Notes under the pieces: generated by a model
The model's input: only the letters and a program-made list of their open reading frames with translations
Database searches by the model: none
Told to the model about the DNA's origin: nothing
Made by a program: the position numbers and the translations under genes
In this document: positions 1-8,565 of the stretch, one piece after another
How the letters are laid out: each line of letters starts with the position of its first letter
Numbering within the stretch: position 1 is the stretch's first letter
NCBI GenBank assembly: GCA_002702705.1
Contig: PABH01000044.1
Coordinates: 1-64,000 of the forward strand
DNA from: Anaerolineaceae bacterium
GTDB lineage: Bacteria > Chloroflexota > Anaerolineae > Anaerolineales > Anaerolineaceae
Length of the DNA stretch: 64,000 nucleotides
Reading direction: 5' to 3'

Positions 1-789
1 CAAGCTGTGTTCGTCGACTAAGGCTCTGCTCAGTTTGTGGTGGTGATCCAGCCTGGTGTTTTGCACAACTTCGTGCAAGATAGCTACTTTTTGTTTTTGC
101 TTCTGCCATCTTTGGCTGCCTTGTTTCCTGCGCGATAGTTTCCGTTGATATCTCCGCAGCTGCTTCTCTTTCTTTTGCAAATGCCAAGAATTTTCATAGG
201 TCTGCCCGTCAGACAAAACAACAAATGTTTGGATTCCCAAATCGATCCCGTTTTCTTTCCCTTTGTATTCCGGTTCTTCTTTTTCCATCTCTACCTGAAA
301 GGATGCGAAATATTTTCCGCTCTTGGTTTTCGAAACGGTAACATTTTTTACCACCCCTTCGATTTCTTGATGGAATTTGGTTTTTAGCCAACCTACTTTG
401 GGAAGATAGGTGCGCTTGTTTTCCAGGTTTACCTTGACCCGCTGGGGGTAGCGGATGCTCTGTTTTCCTTTCCTGCTCTTGAATTTGGGGTATCCACTTC
501 GTTTGCTGAAAAAGTTCTGAAAAGCTCGTTCCTGATCCTTTAATCCTTGCTGCATGGCCTGGCTGTCCCCTTCTTTCAACCATGTGGTTGCCTCTTGGTA
601 TTTAAGTTCGGTTAGCTGCCTTGCGATTTCGTAATAGTTCAGTCCTTTCCCTGTTTCACGATAGGTTGTGATCCTCTGATCCAGAAAGTGGTTGTAGACA
701 AAGCGCACGATCCCGAATTGTTTTGCCAATGCTTTCATTTGGGTCTGATTTGGGTAGATCCTGAATTTGTAGGCTTTTCTGATCTTCAT
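1..789 (-). CDS. tnpB: TnpB (IS200/IS605-family OrfB), 3' end outside window
   Basis: The frame runs open from an ATG at 789 to the window edge (263 codons, no stop), so the C-terminal part is missing. The protein starts MKIRKAYKFRIYPN, the usual TnpB N-terminal beta-strand, continues through a basic helical segment (SGYPKFKSRKGKQ, residues 98-110) and reaches GIDLGI at 181-186, whose Asp183 is the first RuvC catalytic acid. TnpB is an RNA-guided nuclease carried by IS200/IS605-type elements. The remaining RuvC and zinc-finger motifs would lie outside the window. No tnpA is seen on the inner side. The gene sits directly against a broken DUF2085 gene, suggesting that insertion interrupted it. 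Family assignment is firm; activity cannot be judged. Confidence 0.88.
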   Translation of the reverse strand, partial: MKIRKAYKFRIYPNQTQMKALAKQFGIVRFVYNHFLDQRITTYRETGKGLNYYEIARQLTELKYQEATTWLKEGDSQAMQQGLKDQERAFQNFFSKRSGYPKFKSRKGKQSIRYPQRVKVNLENKRTYLPKVGWLKTKFHQEIEGVVKNVTVSKTKSGKYFASFQVEMEKEEPEYKGKENGIDLGIQTFVVLSDGQTYENSWHLQKKEKQLRRYQRKLSRRKQGSQRWQKQKQKVAILHEVVQNTRLDHHHKLSRALVDEHSL

Positions 790-871
790 ATTTATTATTA
801 TAGCTTGTTTGTTCTATATTGAGTGTGCAATTTTTCATCCCACCGCAAACTACGAGGTTTTCAATTTGCTT

Positions 872-1062
872 TGGGATAAAATCATAAAATCCCTTTGTGG
901 GGCCTGTCAATCCTATTACCATTAATACTGGGGCTAGGAATGGGGTGAACACAAAAACCCCATACAAAATTACGAATCCGTATAACCAATAACGACTTAA
1001 CCAAAGGGGAAACTGATCGATTCTATTTTTATTTTAAATGATTCTTTATTAACTAAAGTCAT
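872..1062 (-). pseudogene. N-terminal fragment of a DUF2085 membrane-protein gene
   Basis: Read on the minus strand, this stretch encodes DQFPLWLSRYW, then PFLAPVLMVIGL. These match residues 16-26 and the first hydrophobic segment of the intact DUF2085 protein at 51068-51928 (DQIILWLSRHW, PFVAPALMAIGL). A plausible ATG at 1062 (MTLVNKESFK) is one base out of frame with this segment, and similarity stops just before the family's CHQ motif, where tnpB-element sequence follows. It is therefore a frameshifted and truncated remnant lying downstream of operon A on the same strand. The boundary at 872 is approximate. Confidence 0.7.
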
Positions 1063-1136
1063 AGGCAATGCTCCGGTCTATTTATCTTAAACGGAATGAA
1101 TCAGAGCAGTAAGGGCCGAATTGCGCCTGTTAATAT

Positions 1137-1150
1137 GGGTAATTATGCCT
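1137..1150. promoter_or_regulatory. Partial AGGCA-N4-TGCCT palindrome
   Basis: On the minus strand the site reads AGGCA-TAAT-TACCC: one perfect arm and one degraded arm of the palindrome that precedes operons A and B. It lies about 75 bp before the start of the DUF2085 remnant and overlaps the stop end of the kinase gene. It may be a decayed operator or a chance match. Confidence 0.3.
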
Positions 1151-2900
1151 ATTCAATAGAAAAAATTTCACGAGCTGGCAAACGAATAAATATGGTTGTG
1201 CCTCTACCTGGTTTTGATTTAATCGATAATTCTGCGTTTATTAACTCAGCACGCTCTTGTAAACCCAACAAACCAAAATGTCCTTTTTTAGGAAATTCTG
1301 CGGAATTTTTGGGCATAATGAAACCTATACCATCATCTTGAATGGTAAGTTCCACTCCGTCCTCGGCAAATGTCAGTGTAACAGAGGATTGTTTCGCATC
1401 CGAATGGTGCAGCACGTTATTTAAGGATTCCTGAACCATCCGGTAAAAAGACATTTCGACCTGTGGGGTAAAACGTCTTTCGTCACCCACGACGTTGAAT
1501 TTAATAGGTATTTGTGCAGATTGTTCCATTTCCCGTACCAACATATCCAGGGAGGCGGCTAAACCTAAATCCTCCAGATAAATTGGTCTTAAGCCACGAA
1601 TCATTCGCCGTAAGTTTTCCATGGTCTGTCTCATTAAATCCAATAATGTTACTAAATCGTCTTTTTGGTCTTCTGAAGCGTTCATCATCAGAATTTGAAT
1701 ACGTTGATTAAGCGCGATCAGAGACTGAATGGTATCGTCGTGTATTTCCCGTGCCAAACTGCGCCGTTCATTTTCAATCCCTTCTGTCATCGCTCCAATA
1801 TAACTTCGCAAATTTTGTTGTGCTTCTTTAAGCCTTGTTGCCATTTCCTTTAATTCAGCTTGTACTGTTTGAATTTCTTCAATTCCACCCACCGGCTGCT
1901 GGATCGCCTCAAAATCACCGCCCGCTAAACTGGCTGCTTGTTTTTCCAATTTTTGCAATGGGCTGACAATACGGCTTGCGCCAAACCAGATAACAAGTAA
2001 GGAGAGTAAGAATACCGGCACGATCACTAACGGCGCGTATTGGGTTGTGCTTAAATTAGGACTGGTTATGTTTTCCCAAGGTTCTTCACCAATTATTCCC
2101 CAACCTAAAGAGGGAATTGGGGCAAAAGCAATCACATGCTCACCATCTTCTGTTTGGAAAAAATCAGTTCCACTTGTGCCGTTTAATGATTCACGTATTC
2201 CTGGATGATCAAACTCAAATTCCGCTGTCTCAAAACTGCGGGATTGGTAAATTGGTATATATGATTTACCTTCATCAATTGGAGCTACAATTACAATTGT
2301 CGTGTTTCCCGGATAGACCAAAGCACCAACGGTTTTTTGGATCAGTTGAGCAGTGGAAAATGCTCCCACCAACACATGACCATTTTCTGTGGTTTTACCA
2401 ACCAAAATATACCGATTGGAATCATTACCTAAAATAGTTTGATCGGAATAAAAATACGGTTTTTTCGTATCGACTATATTTTTTAACAAAAAATGAATTT
2501 CAGGTGAGTTTATCGTCCAATCAATTTCAGTGGACAATGAGTTGGTAAGTATTCCATCAAGCGTGTATAAAGCCAGCCCTCCATCAAATATTGAAGTGAT
2601 CTCAACCGGAGAAAGAATCAAAGCGGACAGGTCAACGTTTGACTTCAAATCACGGGATAAAATCTCTAGTGTGTTAGTAAAATCGAAAATTTGTTGTTCA
2701 ATAGAAGTTGCAGCAACCTGAACTGTTCTTAAATCACGTTCTCCCACCATGTTGCGCATTGCCTGACGATGCAGAGATTGGCTGCCAAAAGCGACAAGCA
2801 GCAGTAAAGCCGCCACCGGAATGGTGATGACCATAAATAATTGGAGGGAAAAACCTTTCCACTTAAATTTATTTTGGCGATCAGAAATTTTTTTTGACAA
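1149..2900 (-). CDS. NarL-system sensor histidine kinase, operon A
   Basis: Membrane sensor kinase. Residue numbers here count from a GTG one codon upstream of the chosen start. TM1 is near residues 21-42, an extracytoplasmic sensor region (about 43-288) follows, then TM2 (289-308), HAMP (309-362), a HisKA_3 dimerisation domain with phospho-acceptor His388 in REIHDD, and a C-terminal HATPase_c domain with DDGIGF and GLLGLQER. Nothing in the sensor region reveals the ligand. I chose the TTG at 2900 because its operon B paralogue keeps the same AAGGTG-like ribosome site and TTG-TCN-AAA start. It is the last gene of operon A and follows its presumed partner regulator. The paralogue at 44874-46607 aligns along its length. 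Confidence 0.9.
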   Translation of the reverse strand: MSKKISDRQNKFKWKGFSLQLFMVITIPVAALLLLVAFGSQSLHRQAMRNMVGERDLRTVQVAATSIEQQIFDFTNTLEILSRDLKSNVDLSALILSPVEITSIFDGGLALYTLDGILTNSLSTEIDWTINSPEIHFLLKNIVDTKKPYFYSDQTILGNDSNRYILVGKTTENGHVLVGAFSTAQLIQKTVGALVYPGNTTIVIVAPIDEGKSYIPIYQSRSFETAEFEFDHPGIRESLNGTSGTDFFQTEDGEHVIAFAPIPSLGWGIIGEEPWENITSPNLSTTQYAPLVIVPVFLLSLLVIWFGASRIVSPLQKLEKQAASLAGGDFEAIQQPVGGIEEIQTVQAELKEMATRLKEAQQNLRSYIGAMTEGIENERRSLAREIHDDTIQSLIALNQRIQILMMNASEDQKDDLVTLLDLMRQTMENLRRMIRGLRPIYLEDLGLAASLDMLVREMEQSAQIPIKFNVVGDERRFTPQVEMSFYRMVQESLNNVLHHSDAKQSSVTLTFAEDGVELTIQDDGIGFIMPKNSAEFPKKGHFGLLGLQERAELINAELSIKSKPGRGTTIFIRLPAREIFSIE

Positions 2901-2954
2901 CACACACCTTTTTTACCACCTGATGGAAAATTACGCCGCTTTCTTTAAAACCAT

Positions 2955-3623
2955 TTATTCAATATCATCAAAGAACGCTGAAATTAATCCTAAGGAAACA
3001 CCACGCATGACCGCTTCCGTACGGCTTTCAACGTTCATCTTTTGGAAGATATTTGCTAAATGATTTTGTACAGTGCGGTCGCTGATACTTAACTGAACCC
3101 CAATTGCCTTATTCGTAAATCCTTTTGCGGTCAGGGATAAAACTTGCAGTTCGCGCGGAGTGAGCGTTTCAGCCATCTCGTTTTCTGTTTTTCCAGCCAG
3201 ATTCGCCATTAATTTATGGGTGAGACTTGAATCCAAAACAGATTTTCCGTGATAAACATCCCGAACTGCCTGTACAATTTCAACCGGTTCAGCGTTTTTT
3301 AACACATATCCATTGGCACCAGCTTGTAAAACAGCTCGCACATAGGGTTCATCCTCATAGGCAGTCAAAATTAATACTCCCATTGATAATTGCTGTGAAC
3401 GAATCCACCGGGTTACTTCAATGCCGCTTTTTAATGGCATTTGGATATCCAAAACCACCACATCGGGTTTATGGGACTCGATCAATTCACATGCCTCTTG
3501 ACCATTGGATGCCTCAGCGATCACTTTAATATCAGGGCTTTGTTCTAAAAATTGTCGAATACCAGCCCGCACCACAATGTGATCATCTGCTAACAGGGTG
3601 GAAATTTCTGGTAAAGGGATCAT
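2955..3623 (-). CDS. NarL/LuxR-type response regulator, operon A
   Basis: Receiver domain plus LuxR-type helix-turn-helix. Acidic residues ADD open the receiver, the phospho-acceptor Asp lies in VVVLDIQMP (Asp59 from this start), and the C-terminal segment GFTNKAIGVQLSISDRTVQNHL is the DNA-binding helix pair. The ATG at 3623 is preferred over an upstream GTG at 3641, which only adds a short hydrophobic tail. The gene lies between the CuA-cytochrome gene and the kinase and is probably phosphorylated by that kinase. Close paralogues are at 44109 and 51912. It is one candidate to bind the palindrome upstream of operon A. Confidence 0.92.
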   Translation of the reverse strand: MIPLPEISTLLADDHIVVRAGIRQFLEQSPDIKVIAEASNGQEACELIESHKPDVVVLDIQMPLKSGIEVTRWIRSQQLSMGVLILTAYEDEPYVRAVLQAGANGYVLKNAEPVEIVQAVRDVYHGKSVLDSSLTHKLMANLAGKTENEMAETLTPRELQVLSLTAKGFTNKAIGVQLSISDRTVQNHLANIFQKMNVESRTEAVMRGVSLGLISAFFDDIE

Positions 3624-3688
3624 AAACCATATTATACCCACAGCCTGAACAGTTTAACAACTATAGTTAAATAGCCTTGTTAAATATC

Positions 3689-4696
3689 CTACCAAGCAAA
3701 AGTATAAATATAACTTACCAAGGCATTAATTTGTTCTTCCGTAAAAATTGGACCCCAATACGGCATACCGGTACCCATTCCTCCGCGAATTATCTTTCCA
3801 GAAAATAAAGCAGGGCTAGCCCCTAACACATGATTCGCGTCGGTAAAATCATGTGGACGGATCAATCCGCCCATACCCGATTCAGAATGGGGGTCATTCG
3901 TACTGTGCTCATCGGAATCGTGTTTTGGGAGATCACGGACCATTATCCCATCACCTTTCCCCGTTTCACCGTGGCAAGCCGCACAATTCTCAGCATAAAG
4001 CGTCTGTCCGGTTTCAATCATGGACGGAGAAGTGTTTTTCTGCCAAATCCAGGCGACCACATCCCAAACTTCCTGATCACTTAACTCGGATAAAGTTGGT
4101 TCTGCTCGTAATCGCATCCATATTTTTGCAGGACTATTCGAAAAATAGGTCTCCTGATCCAAAACGTAACTCGGTAGATCATCTGCAAATAATGATCCTG
4201 TTTGGGGAGAAACATCAGTAGCTGGAATAACTTCGGCTTCATGCTCTGTATCAATATCAATTCCTAACTGAAGGTAAGCTGGTGGCGGATTGGTTACTAA
4301 AGGTCCCTCACCACGCACATCAATCGTACCACGCATGCGCCAATGATTTACGCCGCACCAACGAGTGCAGTAGAATGTGTATGTTCCGGGTTTGTCAAAC
4401 AACAAAGTAGTCTCCACAAATTCACCCGGAAAAATATCAACTGCCGGATGATTTGTTTTTCCTATTGCAAAACCATGAACCACATCATCACTGGTTAATT
4501 TCAAGTGAATGGGCTGGTTTGTTTCAGCATTAATAGAAGTAACGCTCCATCCCCCATTTTCCGGCATGCGTGCATGAATTTGAATACTATCTGCATTTAG
4601 ATTCTGGTTTTTTAACCACCCAACAACAAAAATTAGAACTGCAATGAAAACAAATAAAACCACCAAGACCCGGGCAATACGTTCCTTTTTTACCAA
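3689..4696 (-). CDS. Membrane-anchored CuA-cytochrome c fusion protein, operon A
   Basis: 335 residues: one N-terminal membrane anchor (about 8-27), a cupredoxin domain with a full CuA ligand set (His74 in DVVHGF, Cys110, Cys114, His118, Met121 in CTRWCGVNHWRM), and a C-terminal class I cytochrome c domain with CAACH at 238-242 and a likely axial Met in GMGTGMPYWGP. This resembles the soluble half of a caa3-type oxidase subunit II, but it has one membrane helix instead of two, the usual Glu between the CuA cysteines is Arg, and no oxidase subunit I is adjacent. It probably accepts electrons from the neighbouring CuA or polyferredoxin proteins on the outer membrane face. The start is a TTG with AGGA upstream; the preceding gene ends 4 bp earlier. 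Confidence 0.88.
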   Translation of the reverse strand: MVKKERIARVLVVLFVFIAVLIFVVGWLKNQNLNADSIQIHARMPENGGWSVTSINAETNQPIHLKLTSDDVVHGFAIGKTNHPAVDIFPGEFVETTLLFDKPGTYTFYCTRWCGVNHWRMRGTIDVRGEGPLVTNPPPAYLQLGIDIDTEHEAEVIPATDVSPQTGSLFADDLPSYVLDQETYFSNSPAKIWMRLRAEPTLSELSDQEVWDVVAWIWQKNTSPSMIETGQTLYAENCAACHGETGKGDGIMVRDLPKHDSDEHSTNDPHSESGMGGLIRPHDFTDANHVLGASPALFSGKIIRGGMGTGMPYWGPIFTEEQINALVSYIYTFAW

Positions 4697-4700
4697 TTTT

Positions 4701-6026
4701 TTATCCTATCAATAACCATAACATACCTGCCGAAAACAAACACGAAAAAGTGATGATCGGAAAGGCTTGTTTTGATGTTTCACTTATTTGGTTTGCAACT
4801 CTGCTCGCCCAAAACAATCCCACACATAAAAGCAAGATTTGAATCCAAATACTGAATGGTGTCGATTGTCCTACTTGCGCTTTACCGGTAAAACCAATCA
4901 AATTCCAGCCCCAACCAAATGGATCCGAAATGACAGGTAAAACATACGAAAACTTTACAAAAGCAAATGAAACAGTAAAGGCGATCCATGCCATCAAGCC
5001 TAACGGTACCAATACCTGACCGTAATTCATAAGCGTTTTCCGAAAGGTGGTTTTTGCCGAACCTAGTTTGGTTGCTGCCCAAACAGCTGTAGAAAATAGA
5101 CTTGGCAGTACACCAAAAGAAACAAAAAGAAACAAGCCAGCAAAACCCAGCCAGGATAGGCTGCCGATTTCATAAGCTGCGGTTTTTAACTGTCCCCACG
5201 GACCTAAAAATACAGCCGAATCTACAAGAACACTTGCCAGCATCACCAATCCGAGGAAAACTTCATCAAGTGATTGTTTTGATTTTGGACCAAGATCACT
5301 ACCCCAAGGACGGAGATTAACTGCAATATTATCGGATGGACATACCCGCAAACATTCCATGCACAATCCGCAATCCGCACTCGATTTTAATGCTAGTGGA
5401 TACTGTCCCCATGGGCAGGCGGTATAACAGGTTTTTTCGCTATGTTCGGCACAAACCTGTTTTTCTTTTACACGCACCTCAACTGGACCAGCCTGAGCAT
5501 ATAAACCTGTAAAGCCGCCAATCGGGCATAAGTAATTACAAAAAGAACGCCGTTCAAAAACCAGACTAAGTACAAAAGCCAAGATGATGATAAATAACAA
5601 GATCAAGGCAGTTACCCGAGCAGAAGTCAGTGTGACTGCCCCAAATAATCCAATCAAAAGAAAACCACCTGCCTGGAGCCAATTACCGCGTAATTTTTTT
5701 GGCCATCGTTTGCCCAAACCAAAACCTTTTCCGGAAGGTGAAAATAAACCACCTTTTTGCATCCATTCTCCGGGCATTGGAATGGGGCAAATACTACACC
5801 AGGATCGTCCACCAAATGGAATAAAAAACAACTTAAGGGCACTCCACCAAGCAATCCAAACAAAAATTATGGCGAAATTATGGCTGCCGACCACGGAACC
5901 AAATAAACCAGCTAAAATGGTGAAGACAAATCCCGCCAATGTAACTGCTCGAAGTAAAAACTGAGGCCAGCGGCTGCGCAATAAAGCACTCGTTTTAGGA
6001 AAACGGGTTAGATCTACACGATTCAT
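4701..6026 (-). CDS. NapH/NosR-like membrane polyferredoxin, operon A
   Basis: 441 residues with several transmembrane helices. Three cysteine groups are visible: SWCSICP near residue 77, the CNYLCPIGG motif typical of the NapH/NosR/CcoG group, and a ferredoxin-like region with CxxCxxCxxxCP (CGLCMECLRVCP) plus additional Cys residues just before it (VCAEHSEKTCYTACPWG). Members of this group pass electrons across or along the membrane between quinol or flavin donors and periplasmic acceptors. The ATG at 6026 overlaps the upstream CuA gene's stop as ATGA, implying translational coupling. A longer upstream reading is excluded because it would run through that gene and is absent from the paralogue at 41738. 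Confidence 0.85.
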   Translation of the reverse strand: MNRVDLTRFPKTSALLRSRWPQFLLRAVTLAGFVFTILAGLFGSVVGSHNFAIIFVWIAWWSALKLFFIPFGGRSWCSICPIPMPGEWMQKGGLFSPSGKGFGLGKRWPKKLRGNWLQAGGFLLIGLFGAVTLTSARVTALILLFIIILAFVLSLVFERRSFCNYLCPIGGFTGLYAQAGPVEVRVKEKQVCAEHSEKTCYTACPWGQYPLALKSSADCGLCMECLRVCPSDNIAVNLRPWGSDLGPKSKQSLDEVFLGLVMLASVLVDSAVFLGPWGQLKTAAYEIGSLSWLGFAGLFLFVSFGVLPSLFSTAVWAATKLGSAKTTFRKTLMNYGQVLVPLGLMAWIAFTVSFAFVKFSYVLPVISDPFGWGWNLIGFTGKAQVGQSTPFSIWIQILLLCVGLFWASRVANQISETSKQAFPIITFSCLFSAGMLWLLIG

Positions 6027-6520
6027 GATACCGTGCTTTTTTGGATATGGGATGACTGACGAAAGGATAAAAAAGCAGCAAACACAGCTAGTACACCCAA
6101 AATAATGCCGCGAACCAAAACCCAATTCGGGCCAACTTGAAGTTTTCCAATCATAAATGGATGCATATTTCCACAAGCAATGGAACAGCGAAAACGGAAA
6201 ACACCTGTTTTATTGGCAATAAAAGTAGCCGTTTGTGACTGACCCGGATCAGCAATTAATTCAAAATCATAACCATCGATTGAAAGCCCGTGAACGACAT
6301 CTGTTGAAATCAACTCCAAGGTAATCCGGTCACCTTGGTTAACTTGTATTCTACCCGGTATAAATTGGAACATACTCGCCTCAACCTGAAAATGGCGGTC
6401 TGCTGCATCATTCTGGGATTGAGGTAGAGGAATAAAAATAATCAGTAGGGCTAAAAGCACGATGAGAGATATCCACCAATTTTTTTTCACGAGATTTTTT
6501 AAAACGCTGTCAGATTTCAT
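6023..6520 (-). CDS. Small CuA-domain membrane protein, operon A
   Basis: 165 residues with a membrane helix at each end (about 17-31 and 136-152) and a cupredoxin domain between them. All expected CuA ligands are present: His77 in DVVHGL, Cys112, Cys116, His120 and Met123 in CSIACGNMHPFM. It has no haem motif. The fold is that of cytochrome oxidase subunit II or the CuA domain of N2O reductase, but two membrane anchors at opposite ends is unusual. ATG at 6520 was chosen over an upstream TTG that would overlap the preceding gene. It probably relays electrons to or from the CuA-cytochrome c protein encoded two genes downstream. Confidence 0.86.
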   Translation of the reverse strand: MKSDSVLKNLVKKNWWISLIVLLALLIIFIPLPQSQNDAADRHFQVEASMFQFIPGRIQVNQGDRITLELISTDVVHGLSIDGYDFELIADPGQSQTATFIANKTGVFRFRCSIACGNMHPFMIGKLQVGPNWVLVRGIILGVLAVFAAFLSFRQSSHIQKSTVS

Positions 6521-6530
6521 TAAACGCAGT

Positions 6531-7013
6531 CTAATCAACAGGGATCATATTGGATGGACCATATTGGGAATAGGTCAAATCGATAAAGGTCCTGATTTCA
6601 GGAGATGATTTCCCCTCCCGAGTCATCTTCATCACATCTTGTGAAATATCAACACAAATCGAACAACCCAAGGCATGATCATCAAAGACAATTTCACCCG
6701 ATGGTTTGATATCCTGAACATAACAATCGTAATTAGAAGTATGTCCCATTGCATTACAGCCACAATAACATGGAACATTTTTTAAGGCATCTGGATTCGA
6801 GAGCGCGAATTGATATGATTCACGCACCGTAACCGGAGATTGTTGCATTTCAACCGGCAAATCAGAGAGGGGTGCCAAATTTAGTGAATCCTTTTCGATA
6901 GGATTAACATTTGCACAAGCACTCAATAAACCGGACAAGAGTACAAAAAGGCCGAAAAATAAGACATAGCTGCGAACACTAGAAATAATATTAAAAAATT
7001 TGTAGTTTTTCAT
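6531..7013 (-). CDS. PCYCGC-motif lipoprotein, operon A
   Basis: 160 residues: signal peptide ending in a lipobox (LLSAC, lipidated Cys33), then the PCYCGC motif at 81-86 and additional cysteines at 97, 117 and 120 (GCSIC). The family (PCYCGC-motif proteins) is known from sequence only; six conserved cysteines suggest a metal or thiol role on the outer face of the membrane. It sits between the presumed selenoprotein and the small CuA protein in both operons. ATG at 7013 is chosen because a GGTGA element precedes it; a GTG two codons earlier is possible. Calling it a copper carrier for CuA is inference. Confidence 0.85.
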   Translation of the reverse strand: MKNYKFFNIISSVRSYVLFFGLFVLLSGLLSACANVNPIEKDSLNLAPLSDLPVEMQQSPVTVRESYQFALSNPDALKNVPCYCGCNAMGHTSNYDCYVQDIKPSGEIVFDDHALGCSICVDISQDVMKMTREGKSSPEIRTFIDLTYSQYGPSNMIPVD

Positions 7014-7127
7014 AGTCACCTATTAATCAAAGTTACCGTTTTAAAAATTTAAAACTGGAATATGATCCATTTGGGATAGAAGAATGATCGAACTTTCGTT
7101 TTTGGCTTAGGGAAAATTTTTCAATCA

Positions 7128-7622
7128 CTACGGAACCCAGTTAGACAGCACAGTTAATGACAAATCTTGTTTGGAGGGATCGTTGTTGGGTAAGTGGAGA
7201 CGAAAATCATGTGGGCCTCCCATATTACCATGCATCATAAATTGCATTGTGACTGTAGTGGATTCACCTGGTTTGAGGGTCATCGAACCGATGACAGGAG
7301 TAGGCGGTCAACACCCCTCCTTAACTTCTACATACGGCTTTTGGGTGAATCGGAGCTCTTGATCACCCACATTACTGATTTTAAAAGAGGTTTGTACCGT
7401 TTTTCCAAGTTGAACATCACCAAGATCAACCAATTCTTCATCTACCTGTAAGCTGGGTGAACCTGAAACTTCAGGAGTATATTTTTCCGGTTTATTATTA
7501 AAGACGAGTAAGGAGGCAATCAGTAAAACGAGAATCCCACCTGCTATAAGGAATAAAGGGTTTTTGTTCTGTTTAGCCTGTGAGCGTTTTGAAATCACCT
7601 TGTTTTTTTTCTTTGTTGGCAT
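7128..7622 (-). CDS. DUF1573-like putative selenoprotein (in-frame UGA, codon 105), operon A
   Basis: The protein has a basic N-terminus, one membrane helix (about 18-36) and a DUF1573-like Ig-type domain. The frame meets TGA (7308-7310) straight after Gly-Cys, and continues without another stop for 59 codons to TAG at 7128. The continuation (PPTPVIGSMTLKPGEST, then a Met-rich MMHGNMGG segment, ending LSNWVP) is plainly the rest of the domain. The operon B paralogue has the same interruption and a matching continuation. A hairpin with a GGUUC loop lies 12 nt after the UGA. Read as selenocysteine, this gives a Cys-Sec pair next to a Met/His-rich copper-type segment. ATG at 7622 has GGAGGGG upstream. 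No sel genes are in the window, so insertion is inferred. A gene-ending UGA or a readthrough event are the alternatives. Confidence 0.75.
7279..7295 (-). promoter_or_regulatory. Candidate bacterial SECIS hairpin (operon A)
   Basis: On the minus strand GTCATC and GATGAC form a perfect six-pair stem closed by a GGTTC loop. The stem begins 12 nt after the in-frame TGA and the loop begins 18 nt after it. Bacterial SECIS elements are short stem-loops at about this distance with G in the first loop positions, recognised by SelB. The identical hairpin occurs in the paralogue although neighbouring third-codon positions differ. Confidence 0.7.
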
Positions 7623-7942
7623 CACTGCCCCTCCTACAATTGGATTAAATTTAAATAATTGTAAAGGGCAGAAAATATTTCCACAATAGGCATATTTGCC
7701 TGTTAAGCGTATCAAAAACAGCCTATTTAATCAGTTAAGAAACTTGTTTTGAGAATGCGAGGTGAGAAACAATAGTGAACTAAAAAAACAGTTTCTTAAA
7801 ATTTAATGAAGGTTTATTGTTTATTTATGGGGAATACGGCGTTTGTGGCAAGTACATGTAAGTGATTCTCCTTATTTCAGTAATCTTTTCCCGACCCTAT
7901 AATTAAAAAAGGGGAAATAATTGCAAATTGAAAAGGATTATC
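7623..7942. other. Divergent intergenic region
   Basis: About 320 bp separate operon A from the divergent cytochrome c lipoprotein gene. Besides the palindrome described separately I see only AT-rich sequence; promoters for both directions must lie here, but I cannot place them with confidence. Confidence 0.5.
7688..7701. promoter_or_regulatory. AGGCA-N4-TGCCT palindrome upstream of operon A
   Basis: Read toward operon A this is AGGCA-AATA-TGCCT, with core end about 65 bp before the first start codon. Arms are perfect, and flanking bases (AACAGGCA, TGCCTATTG) match the site in front of operon B. Likely binding site for a dimeric regulator; the protein is unknown. Confidence 0.6.
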
Positions 7943-8458
7943 ATGAAAGAAAAAAATTTTATATTTGGCACAGCCCTCCTGGTTTTGATCGCAATGATTC
8001 TGGTGGGATGTAATGCTTTAAACCGCCAACAGTCCAGGCAATCAGGTAAGGAACTCTCTGTTACCGAAAATGGAGAGCGGATTTACTTCACCGGTGTAGA
8101 TCGAAATGGAGATCGTATACCATATTCCGGTGGGCCAAATTTTGGCGGTATGATGATGGGTTCTTACCTGACCTGTGCAGCTTGTCATGGGCCCCAGGCA
8201 CAAGGTGGCGAACATATGATGATGATGCAAATTATGAGTGCCCCACCTATTAACGGAGAAGCTTTAAATGAAATGATGCTGGAAGAATCCGATGAAACCG
8301 ATCCAGAGTCAGAGTACAGTCTGGACAGTTTTCGGTCCGCTGTGGTCGAAGGCAAACATCCGGACGGCGACATCCTCAATACTCAGATGCCACGCTGGCA
8401 GATCAATGATCAGGACCTGGCTGACCTATTTTCATTTTTAAATACGCTTCCAAAATAA
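7943..8458 (+). CDS. Monohaem cytochrome c lipoprotein
   Basis: 171 residues. A signal peptide ends in LVGC (lipobox), followed by a cytochrome c domain with one CAACH haem site (LTCAACHGPQ). Met-rich stretches surround the haem (GGMMMG, HMMMMQIM), and a C-terminal helix (LADLFSFLNTLPK) is typical of class I cytochromes. It would be anchored on the outer membrane face as an electron shuttle, perhaps between operon A products and the cbb3 oxidase; this is inference. ATG at 7943 has AAAGGA at proper spacing, better than the TTG 15 bp earlier. It is transcribed divergently from operon A. Confidence 0.85.
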   Translation: MKEKNFIFGTALLVLIAMILVGCNALNRQQSRQSGKELSVTENGERIYFTGVDRNGDRIPYSGGPNFGGMMMGSYLTCAACHGPQAQGGEHMMMMQIMSAPPINGEALNEMMLEESDETDPESEYSLDSFRSAVVEGKHPDGDILNTQMPRWQINDQDLADLFSFLNTLPK

Positions 8459-8565
8459 CAGGGTGAAATTAAACTATTTTAATGGATCTCCCTAGAGAGT
8501 TTATATAAACCATTAAATATCCCTCTCACAAAACCTATCTTGATTGAGCTAAGTGATAGACATTC

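Noticed and set aside
209-967. Minus-strand frames of 124 and 103 codons at the left end
   Set aside because: The first is out of frame with tnpB, which reads open through the whole stretch. The second mixes the DUF2085 remnant with element sequence and is not one gene.
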